64,000 nt of DNA from positions 1 to 64,000 of the forward strand of contig CAZBUK010000012.1 in the NCBI GenBank assembly GCA_964495085.1. The letters are read 5' to 3'. The position numbers were made by a program, and so were the translations under genes. This document shows positions 29,123 through 37,131 of this stretch, in pieces. Within the stretch, counting starts at the first letter, position 1; every line of letters begins with the position of its first letter. This DNA is from CAZBUK01 sp964495085 (GTDB taxonomy: Bacteria > Bacteroidota > Ignavibacteria > T3Sed10-11). Under the pieces are notes generated by a model. The model made no database searches. It worked only from the letters and a program-made list of their open reading frames with translations, and had not been told where the DNA came from.

Positions 29123-29350
29123 TTATTTTTTACCCAGCAGGGAGATCGCCCAGAGGAGCGCGGTGATCGCCAGGCTGATCAATAATCCCGTCCCGAGCGG
29201 TATATATAGTGTGAAATTTTCCTTCTCGATTCTGATATCTCCCGGCAACTTGCCGAGGAGCGGTATTTTAATACCGAAGAATATGACCGCCCCGATTGTA
29301 ACGAGTATCAGTCCGGCTATAATCAGTATTTTTCCGGCCGATTGTTCCAT
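29123..29350 (-). CDS. DUF2905 small membrane protein
   Basis: A 75-residue protein of unknown function with two membrane helices (about 8-27 and 48-70) flanking a conserved loop, IPLLGKLPGDIRIEKENFTLYIPLG, that marks the DUF2905 family; the loop lies at about residues 29-53. GGAAG lies upstream of the ATG. It starts 2 bp after the VUT transporter gene and ends 63 bp before ileS. Confidence 0.88.
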   Translation of the reverse strand: MEQSAGKILIIAGLILVTIGAVIFFGIKIPLLGKLPGDIRIEKENFTLYIPLGTGLLISLAITALLWAISLLGKK

Positions 29351-29352
29351 CT

Positions 29353-30075
29353 CTAAACTTCCTTCAGATTGAAGGGATTAAAATCGGTTCTCAGGTCGTA
29401 CACGTCGACGCGTTCCGACCGTTTTAAAAAGCCGACGATCCGGTATGTAAGCGGCGTTGCGAGTATTTCGACGAGAATCTTAAAGACATAGTTCGAGATA
29501 AAAACGGTCGCCAGCAGAATCCAGGGAAGAACCCCGATGAACGCTATCGAGATAAAGAGCGCCGTGTCGGCCGCCTGACCGACGACCGTTGATCCGATCG
29601 TTCGCACCCACAGATACTTCCCCTCCGTCCGAATTTTCAACTTCGCCAGAGTGAATGAATTTAAAAATTCGCCGGTGAAGTAAGCCACCAGGCTCGCAAG
29701 CACGATGCGCGGTGTAAGTCCGAGAATCGCATCGTATGCATCCTGATTGTTCCATCCCTCTGCAGGGGGAAGAGATCCTACGGCCATAAGGACAGACGCC
29801 ATGAGCGCCGCGCTGAAGAATCCCGTCCAGATAACCTTGCGCGCCTTGCGATACCCGTACACCTCGGTCAGGATATTACAGAAAATATAGCTGACGGGAA
29901 ACAAAATGGTTCCTCCGTCGAATGTGAACGGACCCAGCACCAGAATTTTCGTCGAGGCTATGTTGGAGATTAAAAGTACCGATACGAAAAGTCCGAGAAT
30001 AATGTCGTAGTATTTCAGTCCGCCCCGAATATGATCCGGAATTTCATACTGTACATCGGAATGGTCGGACTGCAC
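29353..30075 (-). CDS. VUT-family (YhhQ-type) queuosine precursor transporter
   Basis: Inner-membrane transporter of the vitamin-uptake (VUT) family; E. coli YhhQ imports queuosine precursors (preQ0/preQ1). There are about six membrane segments, with the family motifs TFDGGTILFPVSYIFCNILTEVYGY (about residues 53-77), YFTGEFLNSF and VGQAADTALFISIAF. It abuts the nucleoside phosphorylase gene with no spacer, suggesting a salvage theme. The substrate is inferred from the family. Confidence 0.88.
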   Translation of the reverse strand: MQSDHSDVQYEIPDHIRGGLKYYDIILGLFVSVLLISNIASTKILVLGPFTFDGGTILFPVSYIFCNILTEVYGYRKARKVIWTGFFSAALMASVLMAVGSLPPAEGWNNQDAYDAILGLTPRIVLASLVAYFTGEFLNSFTLAKLKIRTEGKYLWVRTIGSTVVGQAADTALFISIAFIGVLPWILLATVFISNYVFKILVEILATPLTYRIVGFLKRSERVDVYDLRTDFNPFNLKEV

Positions 30076-30900
30076 TTAGAGCTCCAGTTTTCCGACGACA
30101 AATTTCATAATCGAGGTCAGTTTCGGTTCGGCGCTGTTTGCAGCGGCGATTATATCGGCGACATTCGCCGGCTGTAAGGTGTCGGGAAAGCATTCATCGG
30201 TCACGACGGAGACGCCGAGTACTTTCATACCCATGTGGTTAGCGACGATGTTTTCGGGAACGGTCGACATACCGACGGCATCCGCTCCAATGAGCCGGAG
30301 GAATCTGTATTCGGCACGGGTTTCGAGATTCGGTCCCGCCACTGCAACATACACTCCTTTGTGTACGCTTATCTGATTTTCCCGGGCGACTTCCTCGGCA
30401 ATTTCGATGAGCGATCGGTGATACGGTTCCGACATATCGGGAAACCGGATGCCGAGTCTCTCGTCGTTCGGCCCGATCAGCGGGTTATCTCCGAGCAGGT
30501 TGATGTGATCGGTCATGATCATCAGATCGCCTTTCCGGTAGACCGGATTCATGCCGCCGCATGCATTCGACACTATCAGTATTTCCACTCCCAGGAATTT
30601 CATAACGCGAACGGGGAACGTTATCTGCTGCATCGTGTACCCCTCGTAGAGGTGAAACCTGCCCTGCATGACAACGACCGCACTACCGGCAAGTCTGCCG
30701 AAGATCAGTTTCCCCGAGTGCGACTCGACGGTTGAAATCGGGAAGTGAGGAATATCGCCGTATTCGATTTCGGTGTCTATTTGTAGCTGGCTCACCAATC
30801 CACCGAGTCCGGTTCCCAGAATAATGCCTATTTTGGGGGTCGATTGGGTATGTCGCCGGATACTTGCAACAGTCTGCTGGATTTTATCGTAGAGGTCCAT
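30076..30900 (-). CDS. Purine-nucleoside phosphorylase (trimeric type)
   Basis: Cleaves purine nucleosides with phosphate to base and ribose-1-phosphate. Motifs are GIILGTGLGGL at the N-terminus, ESHSGKL (phosphate binding), QGRFHLYEGY, SNACGGMNP, GPNLETRAEYRFLR and VGMSTVPENIVANHMGMKVLG. At 274 residues it fits the PNP-I/PunA family. It shares one base with the DivIVA-like gene upstream and abuts the VUT transporter gene, so they are probably cotranscribed. Confidence 0.95.
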   Translation of the reverse strand: MDLYDKIQQTVASIRRHTQSTPKIGIILGTGLGGLVSQLQIDTEIEYGDIPHFPISTVESHSGKLIFGRLAGSAVVVMQGRFHLYEGYTMQQITFPVRVMKFLGVEILIVSNACGGMNPVYRKGDLMIMTDHINLLGDNPLIGPNDERLGIRFPDMSEPYHRSLIEIAEEVARENQISVHKGVYVAVAGPNLETRAEYRFLRLIGADAVGMSTVPENIVANHMGMKVLGVSVVTDECFPDTLQPANVADIIAAANSAEPKLTSIMKFVVGKLEL

Positions 30901-31439
30901 TATAGCTGATCGAGTTTCTGGAGAATGTCGTCGACCTGTACCGACTTTTTCCCGACCATAACCTTGCGCTCCTCGTATCTTTCGGCTTCCTCCTCGACCT
31001 CGAGGGACCTTAAAAGGTCTATCTGGGAATTCAGCAGAATTTTAAATCGACTGACCATGGTCTCCCGTATGGTCTTCAGGCGTTCGATCTCATTGGTGAG
31101 TGTTGCCAGCGTCGACCTTGAATCCCGGAGTATCTCGTTCGCCTGCGTTTCGGCCTGTCTGATGAGTATATCGGCTTCCTGTTTCGATTGTTCGCGGGCA
31201 CGCGTTGCAGATTCCTGTGCCTGGAGGAGAGCCTGCTGCAGGGATTTCTCGATCTGTTTAAAATCCTTGAGCTGCGATTCAAGCTCGTGGATCTGTTCGC
31301 GCGTATCCTTTTGGTCCTTTATATGATTCTCGAGCTCGTTGGCGAGCATCTCTAAAAAGGTGTTGACCTCGATCGGGTCGTAGCCGCGCATCACCTTTTT
31401 GAAATCCTGGTTCTTGATTTCCATAGGGGTTATTTTCAC
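30900..31439 (-). CDS. DivIVA-domain protein
   Basis: The N-terminal DivIVA signature is MKITPMEIKNQDFKKVMRGY and then DPIEVNTFLEML, followed by a long coiled coil (about 40-160). Known DivIVA proteins of Gram-positives bind curved membrane and recruit division or growth proteins; the role in a Gram-negative FCB bacterium is not established. The start is GTG (31439) with AAGGAG eight bases upstream. It lies 29 bp after yggS, an arrangement that echoes the yggS-divIVA gene order of Firmicutes division clusters. Confidence 0.88.
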   Translation of the reverse strand: MKITPMEIKNQDFKKVMRGYDPIEVNTFLEMLANELENHIKDQKDTREQIHELESQLKDFKQIEKSLQQALLQAQESATRAREQSKQEADILIRQAETQANEILRDSRSTLATLTNEIERLKTIRETMVSRFKILLNSQIDLLRSLEVEEEAERYEERKVMVGKKSVQVDDILQKLDQL

Positions 31440-31468
31440 GATCTGGTCTCCTTCTCGATGATGAGTTC

Positions 31469-32161
31469 TTAACGAGCCGGGCGTTCACCGAACAGACTGC
31501 TTCCGATGCGCACCATGGTCGCCCCTTCTTCAACGGCTACTTCAAAATCATTCGACATCCCCATCGACAGATGTTGTACTTGAATTTCCGGAACGCCCTG
31601 ATCCAAGAGGTCGCGGCGAAGACCCGCCAGCATCCGAAAGCTGGGTCTTGCGATTTCGGGATTGTCGGCAAAGGGAGCCATCGTCATCAAACCGCGAAGC
31701 AGTACATGATCGAATATTCCCGCCTCCCGAAAAAATGCTCCCGCTTCAAGCGGTCGTATACCGTGCTTTTGATGCTCACCTGTTGTATTTATCTCAACAA
31801 GGACTTCGATCAGTCTTCCGATGCGGGATGCCCGTTTTTCGATCTCCTCGCAAACTTTAAGATTCTCAACTGAATGAATAACGCTGATAAAATCGATCAG
31901 GTACTTTACTTTGTTTCTCTGCAAGGGACCGATAAAATGCCATTTTACCCGTTCCAGTCCGGGATCCTGTCTCTTTTTTATCAGTTCCTGGACGTAGCTT
32001 TCACCGAAATCGAACTGGTCGTAGGTTAATACCTGTTTAATTACGTTTGAATCAAATGTCTTGGAGACCGCAATTAAAGTAACTTCTGACGGATCCCTTC
32101 CGACTCGTACAGCCGAATTTCCGATTCTGCTACGGATATCCCGTATATTCTTTTGTATCAT
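31469..32161 (-). CDS. yggS: YggS/PROSC-family pyridoxal phosphate homeostasis protein
   Basis: PLP-binding TIM-barrel protein without known catalysis, involved in vitamin B6 homeostasis. The PLP lysine is in VTLIAVSKTF. Other motifs are DFGESYVQELIKK, WHFIGPLQRNKVKYL, HSVENL, RGLMTMAPF and LSMGMSNDFEVAVEEG. The 230 residues are typical. It is the first gene of the minus-strand block, and its upstream region carries an 18-bp palindrome and a nested inverted repeat. Confidence 0.93.
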   Translation of the reverse strand: MIQKNIRDIRSRIGNSAVRVGRDPSEVTLIAVSKTFDSNVIKQVLTYDQFDFGESYVQELIKKRQDPGLERVKWHFIGPLQRNKVKYLIDFISVIHSVENLKVCEEIEKRASRIGRLIEVLVEINTTGEHQKHGIRPLEAGAFFREAGIFDHVLLRGLMTMAPFADNPEIARPSFRMLAGLRRDLLDQGVPEIQVQHLSMGMSNDFEVAVEEGATMVRIGSSLFGERPAR

Positions 32162-32168
32162 AGCAAAA

Positions 32169-32186
32169 ATATTAAACGTTTAATAT
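32169..32186. promoter_or_regulatory. Perfect 18-bp palindrome just upstream of yggS
   Basis: ATATTAAAC and its complement GTTTAATAT meet without spacer, ending 8 bp before the yggS start. It could be an operator overlapping the translation start region. It could also form an RNA hairpin followed by ATTTTTG on the minus strand. Confidence 0.45.
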
Positions 32187-32191
32187 ATATC

Positions 32192-32256
32192 GAAATGCCC
32201 ATAAAAGCAACTAAATCGCTGATTTTGGAGGAAATCAGAGGCGTTTCGGGCATTTC
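32192..32256. other. Nested inverted repeats in the yggS leader region
   Basis: Outer arms GAAATGCCC (32192-32200) and GGGCATTTC (32248-32256) are perfect over 9 bp. Inside them lies a second perfect pair, CTGATTT (32219-32225) and AAATCAG (32232-32238), with a six-base loop. On the minus strand this would fold in the yggS 5' leader. No known riboswitch class is recognised. Confidence 0.4.
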
Positions 32257-32274
32257 AGCGTGTGCCGACTGCTA

Positions 32275-32303
32275 TTGACAACGAAATACTTTTTTGTTTA
32301 ATT
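32275..32303 (+). promoter_or_regulatory. Promoter-like element of the TPR gene
   Basis: TTGACA at 32275-32280, a 17-bp spacer and TTAATT at 32298-32303, about 58 bp before the TPR gene start. The first ten bases (TTGACAACGA) match those of the promoter at 36116. Confidence 0.45.
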
Positions 32304-32360
32304 AGTCTCTGGCAGATTAATTTTTTCCCTTTCCTCCAACCTTTGCCGTGACCGGGTGAT

Positions 32361-33785
32361 ATGAGCATTTTCGATTTTGAAGAATATTACGACGACTGGG
32401 GAGAGCCCGGAAAGAAACCCAACGACCGCTTCGAGGAAGAAGTACGGAAATTAAAGGAGCGGCTCAGCGGGAATTCGGGCTCCATCACCAACCTCGAAGC
32501 TATGGAGGAAATTATCAATTTTTATATGGATAATGAGCGTTTTGAGGAAGCCCTCCACTTCATCGACATCCTGATTCAGCACATCCCCTACAGCGCCGAC
32601 ATCTGGCAGCGCAAAGGAATGACGCTCAATAATCTCTACAGGTATGAAGAAGCCCTCGAGTGCTACAATCAAGCTATGCGCCTGAATCCCGTCGATTCAG
32701 ACCTTCTGATAAACCGCGGCATCACACTCGACAATATGAACCGCCTCGGCGAAGCGATCGATTGTTTCAATAAAGCTCTCGAGTTCGATCCATCGAACGA
32801 AGAAGCACTCTTCAGCAAAGCCGTATCCTATGAAAAAATGGAAAAATACGAAGAGGCGCTCCAGATCCTGAAATTTATTGTCGACGGGAATGCGAGCCAT
32901 AAAGAGGCCTGGTACGAGATAGGATTCTGCTATGATTTCCTGGACCGGCTTGAGGAGGCGCTGACCGCATATAACCGGAATATCGACCTCGATCCCTACA
33001 ATTATAATGCGTGGTACAACCGGGGAATTATTCTCAACCGGCTCGGGAGATACCATAAAGCGGTTGAGAGCTACGATATGGCGCTTGCAATCAACGAGAA
33101 ATTCCCTGCCGCGTGGTATAATAAGGGGAACGCATGCGCGAACATGGGCAGGCTCCACGATGCCATTAAATGCTATAAAGAGACGATCCGTTACGATGCA
33201 AACGACGTCGCGGCGTGGCACAATCTGGGAAATGCACACGAAGAGCTCGGGCAACTCAAAGAGGCGATCAAGTGCTTTTCCAATGCGTTGAAAATAGATA
33301 AGAACCACTACGAGTCGTATTTCGGACGGGGAAGTTGCTACGATACGCTGGAGCAATATACCAGGGCGTTGAGCGACTATAACAAAGCCCTTGGCCTGAA
33401 CAAAGATTATCCCGAATTGTGGTACGCGAAGGCGGACGCTGAGTACAATCTCGGCAGGCTGTGGGAATCGGTCTCCAGCTACAGAATGGTCGTCAAACTC
33501 GAACCCGAGAACGGAGAAGCATGGTTCGACCTCGGCAGCACGCTCTATGAATACGGGAATGCGGAAGAATCTCTCGCGGCGTTGAACCGGGCTATCGAAC
33601 TCAGCTCGGAATGGTTCGAGCCGTATTACATTAAGGCAAAAGCGCTGCTGAGCCTTCGCCAGTATGTCGACGCCGTCGATGCCTTGAAGAAATGTTTCAG
33701 CCTCGATGAATCGAAGCGGGCGGAATTCGAGCGGGAGTTCGGCGACAACAAATATGTCCGGGATTTAATCCGATTGATAAAGTAA
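32361..33785 (+). CDS. TPR-repeat protein (cytoplasmic)
   Basis: About eleven tetratricopeptide repeats fill residues 60-470, with the usual pattern W/Y-x-x-G-x-x-L-x-x-x-G-x-x-x-x-A-x-x-x-Y/F-x-x-A-x-x-x-x-P, for example AWYNRGIILNRLGRYHKAVE. There is no signal peptide; the N-terminus is acidic (MSIFDFEEYYDDWGE). TPR arrays mediate protein binding, and no catalytic domain is present, so the partner is unknown. The gene stands alone between its own promoter and a strong terminator. Confidence 0.88.
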   Translation: MSIFDFEEYYDDWGEPGKKPNDRFEEEVRKLKERLSGNSGSITNLEAMEEIINFYMDNERFEEALHFIDILIQHIPYSADIWQRKGMTLNNLYRYEEALECYNQAMRLNPVDSDLLINRGITLDNMNRLGEAIDCFNKALEFDPSNEEALFSKAVSYEKMEKYEEALQILKFIVDGNASHKEAWYEIGFCYDFLDRLEEALTAYNRNIDLDPYNYNAWYNRGIILNRLGRYHKAVESYDMALAINEKFPAAWYNKGNACANMGRLHDAIKCYKETIRYDANDVAAWHNLGNAHEELGQLKEAIKCFSNALKIDKNHYESYFGRGSCYDTLEQYTRALSDYNKALGLNKDYPELWYAKADAEYNLGRLWESVSSYRMVVKLEPENGEAWFDLGSTLYEYGNAEESLAALNRAIELSSEWFEPYYIKAKALLSLRQYVDAVDALKKCFSLDESKRAEFEREFGDNKYVRDLIRLIK

Positions 33786-33813
33786 TTTACCCGCCTTCAC
33801 AGGAATGTTGCAT

Positions 33814-33851
33814 AAAAACCTAATCCCGATCATTATCAGGATTAGGTTTTT
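33814..33851 (+). terminator. Rho-independent terminator after the TPR gene
   Basis: A perfect 13-bp stem, AAAAACCTAATCC with GGATTAGGTTTTT, and a 12-base loop, ending in a T-run (TTTTTCTTT). The A-tract on the other arm also allows it to work on the minus strand. It separates the TPR gene from aroE. Confidence 0.9.
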
Positions 33852-33880
33852 CTTTATATGTTATTAAACCGGAAACTCCG

Positions 33881-34747
33881 ATGACACGCGGATTGGCTTT
33901 ACTCGGACACAATATATCTTATACCCTCTCACCGCTGATTCACAATACCGCATGCCGCTACGCCGGTGCGGAATATGTTTACCTCCCCGTGGATATTTCG
34001 CCCGGGAAGCTCTCCAATGCACTTGACGCGCTCCGGCTTCTCGGATTTGCAGGCGGTAACGTGACGATTCCCCATAAGATCGAAATTATGAAGTTTATCG
34101 ATTCAATTTCGGAAACCGCCCGTCGTATCGGAGCCGTCAATACATTCACGATTGCAGACGGGTCCCTGACCGGTCATAATACCGATGCCGATGGATTCTT
34201 CTACGGTTATGAAGGGGAACTATCCGAACTGCACGGAGAACCCGTACTGATCCTCGGTACCGGCGGCGCTGCCCGGGCGGTACTCGATGCGCTTGCTATC
34301 CGGACAAGACCTGCATTATTGCTGATAGCGGGTAGATCGGAGGGCCGGATCGAGGCATTGATGAACCAGGCGAATTCGTACGGAATTAAGGAGGTTGAAG
34401 CCGTACCATGGAATAAGGACGGTCTGTATCGAGCCGCGATCCGCGCGAAGGGGATCATACAAACCACGCCGATAGGCTCCAGTTCATACATCGGGATGTC
34501 GCCCGTCGAAGTTTCGTTTCCGTTCTCTGAAAATCATATAGTGATCGATCTTATCTATGATCCGACCGAGACATCATTCCTGTCCGCAGCACGTAAACGC
34601 GGATCCCGCGCCAGCAACGGTTTGCCGATGCTGCTCAATCAGGCAGCGCTTGCATTTACGATCTGGACGGGGCTTTCATTTCCGTTAACGGAAGTTCAGA
34701 ATACGGTACAGCAACATATTCAGCAACATATGACGATGGATCTATGA
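33881..34747 (+). CDS. aroE: Shikimate dehydrogenase (NADP+)
   Basis: Reduces 3-dehydroshikimate to shikimate in aromatic amino acid synthesis. The substrate site is seen in LGHNISYTLSPLIHN and GNVTIPHKIEIMKFID (catalytic Lys in PHK), and also GAVNTF and HNTDADGF. The cofactor site is LILGTGGAARAVLDAL. Near the C-terminus NGLPMLLNQAALAF has the family pattern. The 288 residues are typical. It overlaps larE by ATGA, although the two have no obvious metabolic link. Confidence 0.95.
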   Translation: MTRGLALLGHNISYTLSPLIHNTACRYAGAEYVYLPVDISPGKLSNALDALRLLGFAGGNVTIPHKIEIMKFIDSISETARRIGAVNTFTIADGSLTGHNTDADGFFYGYEGELSELHGEPVLILGTGGAARAVLDALAIRTRPALLLIAGRSEGRIEALMNQANSYGIKEVEAVPWNKDGLYRAAIRAKGIIQTTPIGSSSYIGMSPVEVSFPFSENHIVIDLIYDPTETSFLSAARKRGSRASNGLPMLLNQAALAFTIWTGLSFPLTEVQNTVQQHIQQHMTMDL

Positions 34748-35616
34748 GCGAAGCCGAAGTTCGACCGATATCGATTTCCGAAAATACCCGACTCAAGTAT
34801 ATCGCGCTTCAGAAAATTCTGAGAGAAATGGGAAGCGTCGTCATCGGATTTTCAGGCGGCGTAGACAGCACCCTGCTTTTAAAAGCGGCGTACGACGTAC
34901 TGGGGAAATTCGCCCTCGGAGTCATCGGCCAGTCCGAAACCTACCCTACCCGCGAATTCTACGAAGCCTGCACGCTCGCAGATGAAATTGGCGTCGGTTA
35001 TAGAATCGTACGTACCGAAGAGACCGATATCCTTAAATTCCGTGAAAATCCCGCCAACAGATGTTATTATTGTAAAACCGAATTGTTCGGAAAGCTGCAT
35101 GAGATCGCGAAGCGCGAAGGATACGGATGGATCGCCGACGGATCGAATGTCGACGACACAGGTGATTTCAGACCCGGACTTACCGCAAAAAGAGAGCAAA
35201 ACGTACGATCGCCGCTGCTCGAAGCCGGGCTGACTAAAGATGAGATAAGGGAGATATCAAGATACCTCGGTTTGCGAACTTGGGACAAACAGTCATTTGC
35301 CTGCCTTTCATCGAGGTTTCCATATGGACAATCGATCGATAAACCGAAACTGTCGCGCATCGACCGCGCTGAGAATATCCTGCGCGATAACGGATTCAAA
35401 TTTTTCCGGGCGAGGCATCACGACGATCATACCGTCCGCATAGAGGTAGGACCGGATGAGATGAATAAATTTGCCGACATGAATTTCAGAGCCGGAATCG
35501 TGAAGGAATTCAAAGCATTGGGATTTACTTATATCACGCTCGATTTAATGGGGTTCCGCTCCGGCAGTATGAATGAGACACTAACCGAGGACGAGAAACG
35601 CCGATATTCAGAATGA
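34744..35616 (+). CDS. larE: LarE-type ATP-dependent sulfur transferase
   Basis: ATP-pyrophosphatase-fold protein. In known cases LarE supplies sulfur for the nickel-pincer nucleotide cofactor of lactate racemase. The PP-loop SGGVDS is at 37-42. Three cysteines are conserved: C107 and C110 (NRCYYCKTE) and C187 (SFACLSSRFPYG). This pattern suits LarE forms that hold an iron-sulfur cluster instead of sacrificing a single cysteine. No larA, larB or larC is in the window, so the cofactor pathway is unproven here. It overlaps both neighbours by 4 bp. Confidence 0.88.
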   Translation: MSEAEVRPISISENTRLKYIALQKILREMGSVVIGFSGGVDSTLLLKAAYDVLGKFALGVIGQSETYPTREFYEACTLADEIGVGYRIVRTEETDILKFRENPANRCYYCKTELFGKLHEIAKREGYGWIADGSNVDDTGDFRPGLTAKREQNVRSPLLEAGLTKDEIREISRYLGLRTWDKQSFACLSSRFPYGQSIDKPKLSRIDRAENILRDNGFKFFRARHHDDHTVRIEVGPDEMNKFADMNFRAGIVKEFKALGFTYITLDLMGFRSGSMNETLTEDEKRRYSE

Positions 35617-36071
35617 ACCGCAATCAACTCGAAGATATTCTCAAGGAGCAGCAACCCCAGTTTCAACGAATCGGTTTTCTGGCAATATCCCTGACCGTGC
35701 TGACTGTTACCCTATTCCTTATAATTTCTCAGGGACAGCTACCCAAAGCTGAGCTATTCTCACTTTACTATGCCGGATATCTCATCACAGCAGTCCAGAT
35801 ACCTCTCTCCTTCTATGTATGGAAATATCTCCCCCAGCGAATGCCTGTTCCAGCCAACCCCGGTGAGCTCATATCCGGGTACCGGATGACGATGATACTG
35901 GCGCTCTCCCTCTGCGTAGGAGTCGCTCTCTTCGGAAGTATTGCATCAGTGGCCACCGGACTTCCATACCCCGGCGCCTTAATATGCGGAATTGCTATTG
36001 GATCGATGTTTTTCCATCTTCCCGGCAACCGAAGGTACTCGGATTTCTTATCGGGATTTCACCGAGGCTGA
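35613..36071 (+). CDS. Small four-helix membrane protein, unknown function
   Basis: I do not recognise a family. The 152 residues hold four predicted membrane helices (about 20-40, 48-70, 92-112 and 118-135) and a short amphipathic N-terminus (MNRNQLEDILKEQQPQF). It overlaps larE by ATGA and ends 126 bp before the fur-type gene. The translational coupling suggests it is a real gene of the aroE-larE operon. Confidence 0.7.
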   Translation: MNRNQLEDILKEQQPQFQRIGFLAISLTVLTVTLFLIISQGQLPKAELFSLYYAGYLITAVQIPLSFYVWKYLPQRMPVPANPGELISGYRMTMILALSLCVGVALFGSIASVATGLPYPGALICGIAIGSMFFHLPGNRRYSDFLSGFHRG

Positions 36072-36115
36072 ATCTTATAGAGGAAAAAAATCGGGCGAAT
36101 TTCGTAGTTTGAGAC

Positions 36116-36169
36116 TTGACAACGATTTTTATATTAGTTAAATTCCTATTTAATAATAATTCTTAAATA
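36116..36169 (+). promoter_or_regulatory. Promoter with 23-bp Fur/PerR-type palindrome
   Basis: TTGACA (36116-36121), a 17-bp spacer and TAAATT (36139-36144) form a good sigma-70 site. From 36147 to 36169 runs a 23-bp palindrome centred on the A at 36158 with a single mismatched pair (36154/36162). Its core, TAATAAT-A-ATTCTTA, follows the 7-1-7 layout of Fur and PerR boxes. It overlaps the expected transcription start and precedes a fur-type gene, so autorepression is likely. Confidence 0.7.
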
Positions 36170-36197
36170 ATAACTCCTGTTAACAACAGGGTACCCT

Positions 36198-36635
36198 ATG
36201 CTCGAGAAATTCACACAGATTTGTAAAGCATCGAACCTGAACATTACCCCGCAACGCATTTTAATATATAATGAACTCCTTGCACATCAGGATCATCCGG
36301 ATGCGGAGACCATCTACAGGAGAGTAAAGAAACAATTCCCTACCATCTCTCTCGCCACGATCTATAAAACGCTTGATACGTTTGCGGAACTAGGACTTTT
36401 ATCGCGCTTTCGCTCGGTCGAAGGCTCCCTGCGCATCGATATGAACATGGAGCAGCACCATCACCTTGTATGCGTTCGATGCGATCGCGTCTTCGACATT
36501 GAGCATCGGTTCGTATCGGATATTCATCTCGATTCGATACCGGTCGGGAACTTCAAAGTGTTGAACCATCAGATCGAAATCAAAGGCATCTGCGAAAATT
36601 GTCAACGCAACCAATCCACGAAAAAAACAATATAA
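36198..36635 (+). CDS. Fur-family metal/peroxide-responsive repressor
   Basis: DNA-binding repressor of the Fur/PerR family. The winged helix has NITPQRILIYNELL and TISLATIYKTLDTFAELGLL. The dimerisation part has the metal site RIDMNMEQHHHLVC and a structural zinc site formed by C92/C95 and C132/C135. Sequence alone does not separate Fur from PerR. The ferritin-like gene 17 bp downstream suits either iron storage or peroxide defence. A 23-bp palindrome in its own promoter suggests it controls itself and the ferritin gene. Confidence 0.93.
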   Translation: MLEKFTQICKASNLNITPQRILIYNELLAHQDHPDAETIYRRVKKQFPTISLATIYKTLDTFAELGLLSRFRSVEGSLRIDMNMEQHHHLVCVRCDRVFDIEHRFVSDIHLDSIPVGNFKVLNHQIEIKGICENCQRNQSTKKTI

Positions 36636-36652
36636 CATAATCGGAGGCACAT

Positions 36653-37075
36653 ATGGATAAGAAACAATTAATCGACGGTTTAAACCAGGATCTCGCGAAC
36701 GAGATGGGCGCGGCGATACGCTATATGTATCAGACATCCTTAGCGAAGGGATTCCACGGTGAAGAGTTGAGAGAATTGCTCCGGCCCGATATTGCGGAAG
36801 AGATGGCGCATGCGACCTTTCTCATGGATAAGATAGTCACCCTCGGCGGTGATCCCGTTACCGTCCCAACGCCGTTCGAAAAACATACCGAAGTGAAAGA
36901 TATTCTGGAATACGATTTGAAGATGGAACGGCAGGATATCGAAACGTATAAAAAACGGATCGAACAGGCCGATGCAATCGGTGATATCGGACTCAAGGTT
37001 AAACTTGAGGATATTATTGCAGATGAAACCGAGCATGCCGAACAGATAGAACGCATCCTGCGCGGTTTGAAATAA
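36653..37075 (+). CDS. Ferritin-like (bacterioferritin/Dps-type) protein
   Basis: Four-helix ferritin-like protein of 140 residues that would bind a di-iron centre and store iron or consume peroxide. The metal residues are in ANEMGAAIRYMY, EEMAHATFLMDKI, ERQDIETYK and ADETEHAEQIE. No heme-binding Met is obvious. GGAGG lies seven bases before the ATG. It is cotranscribed with the upstream fur-type gene and followed by a terminator. Confidence 0.9.
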   Translation: MDKKQLIDGLNQDLANEMGAAIRYMYQTSLAKGFHGEELRELLRPDIAEEMAHATFLMDKIVTLGGDPVTVPTPFEKHTEVKDILEYDLKMERQDIETYKKRIEQADAIGDIGLKVKLEDIIADETEHAEQIERILRGLK

Positions 37076-37089
37076 TCAACCGGGTCATT

Positions 37090-37131
37090 GCCGGTCGTCG
37101 TTCCGAAAAGAGCGGCGCCCGGCGTTTTTTT
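37090..37131 (+). terminator. Rho-independent terminator after the ferritin-like gene
   Basis: A stem of GCCGG (37090-37094) with CCGGC (37119-37123), extended inward with two mismatches, is followed by seven Ts (37125-37131). It overlaps the stop of the convergent FecR-like gene. Confidence 0.75.

Noticed and set aside
29102..29131. Hairpin CCGGG/CCCGG followed by a T-run on the plus strand
   Set aside because: All nearby genes are on the minus strand, where no T-run follows the stem, so it has no transcript to terminate.
32298..32330. TGGCAG followed by T-rich DNA as a sigma-54 site
   Set aside because: The -12 element is missing (GG-N10-TT), so it does not fit.
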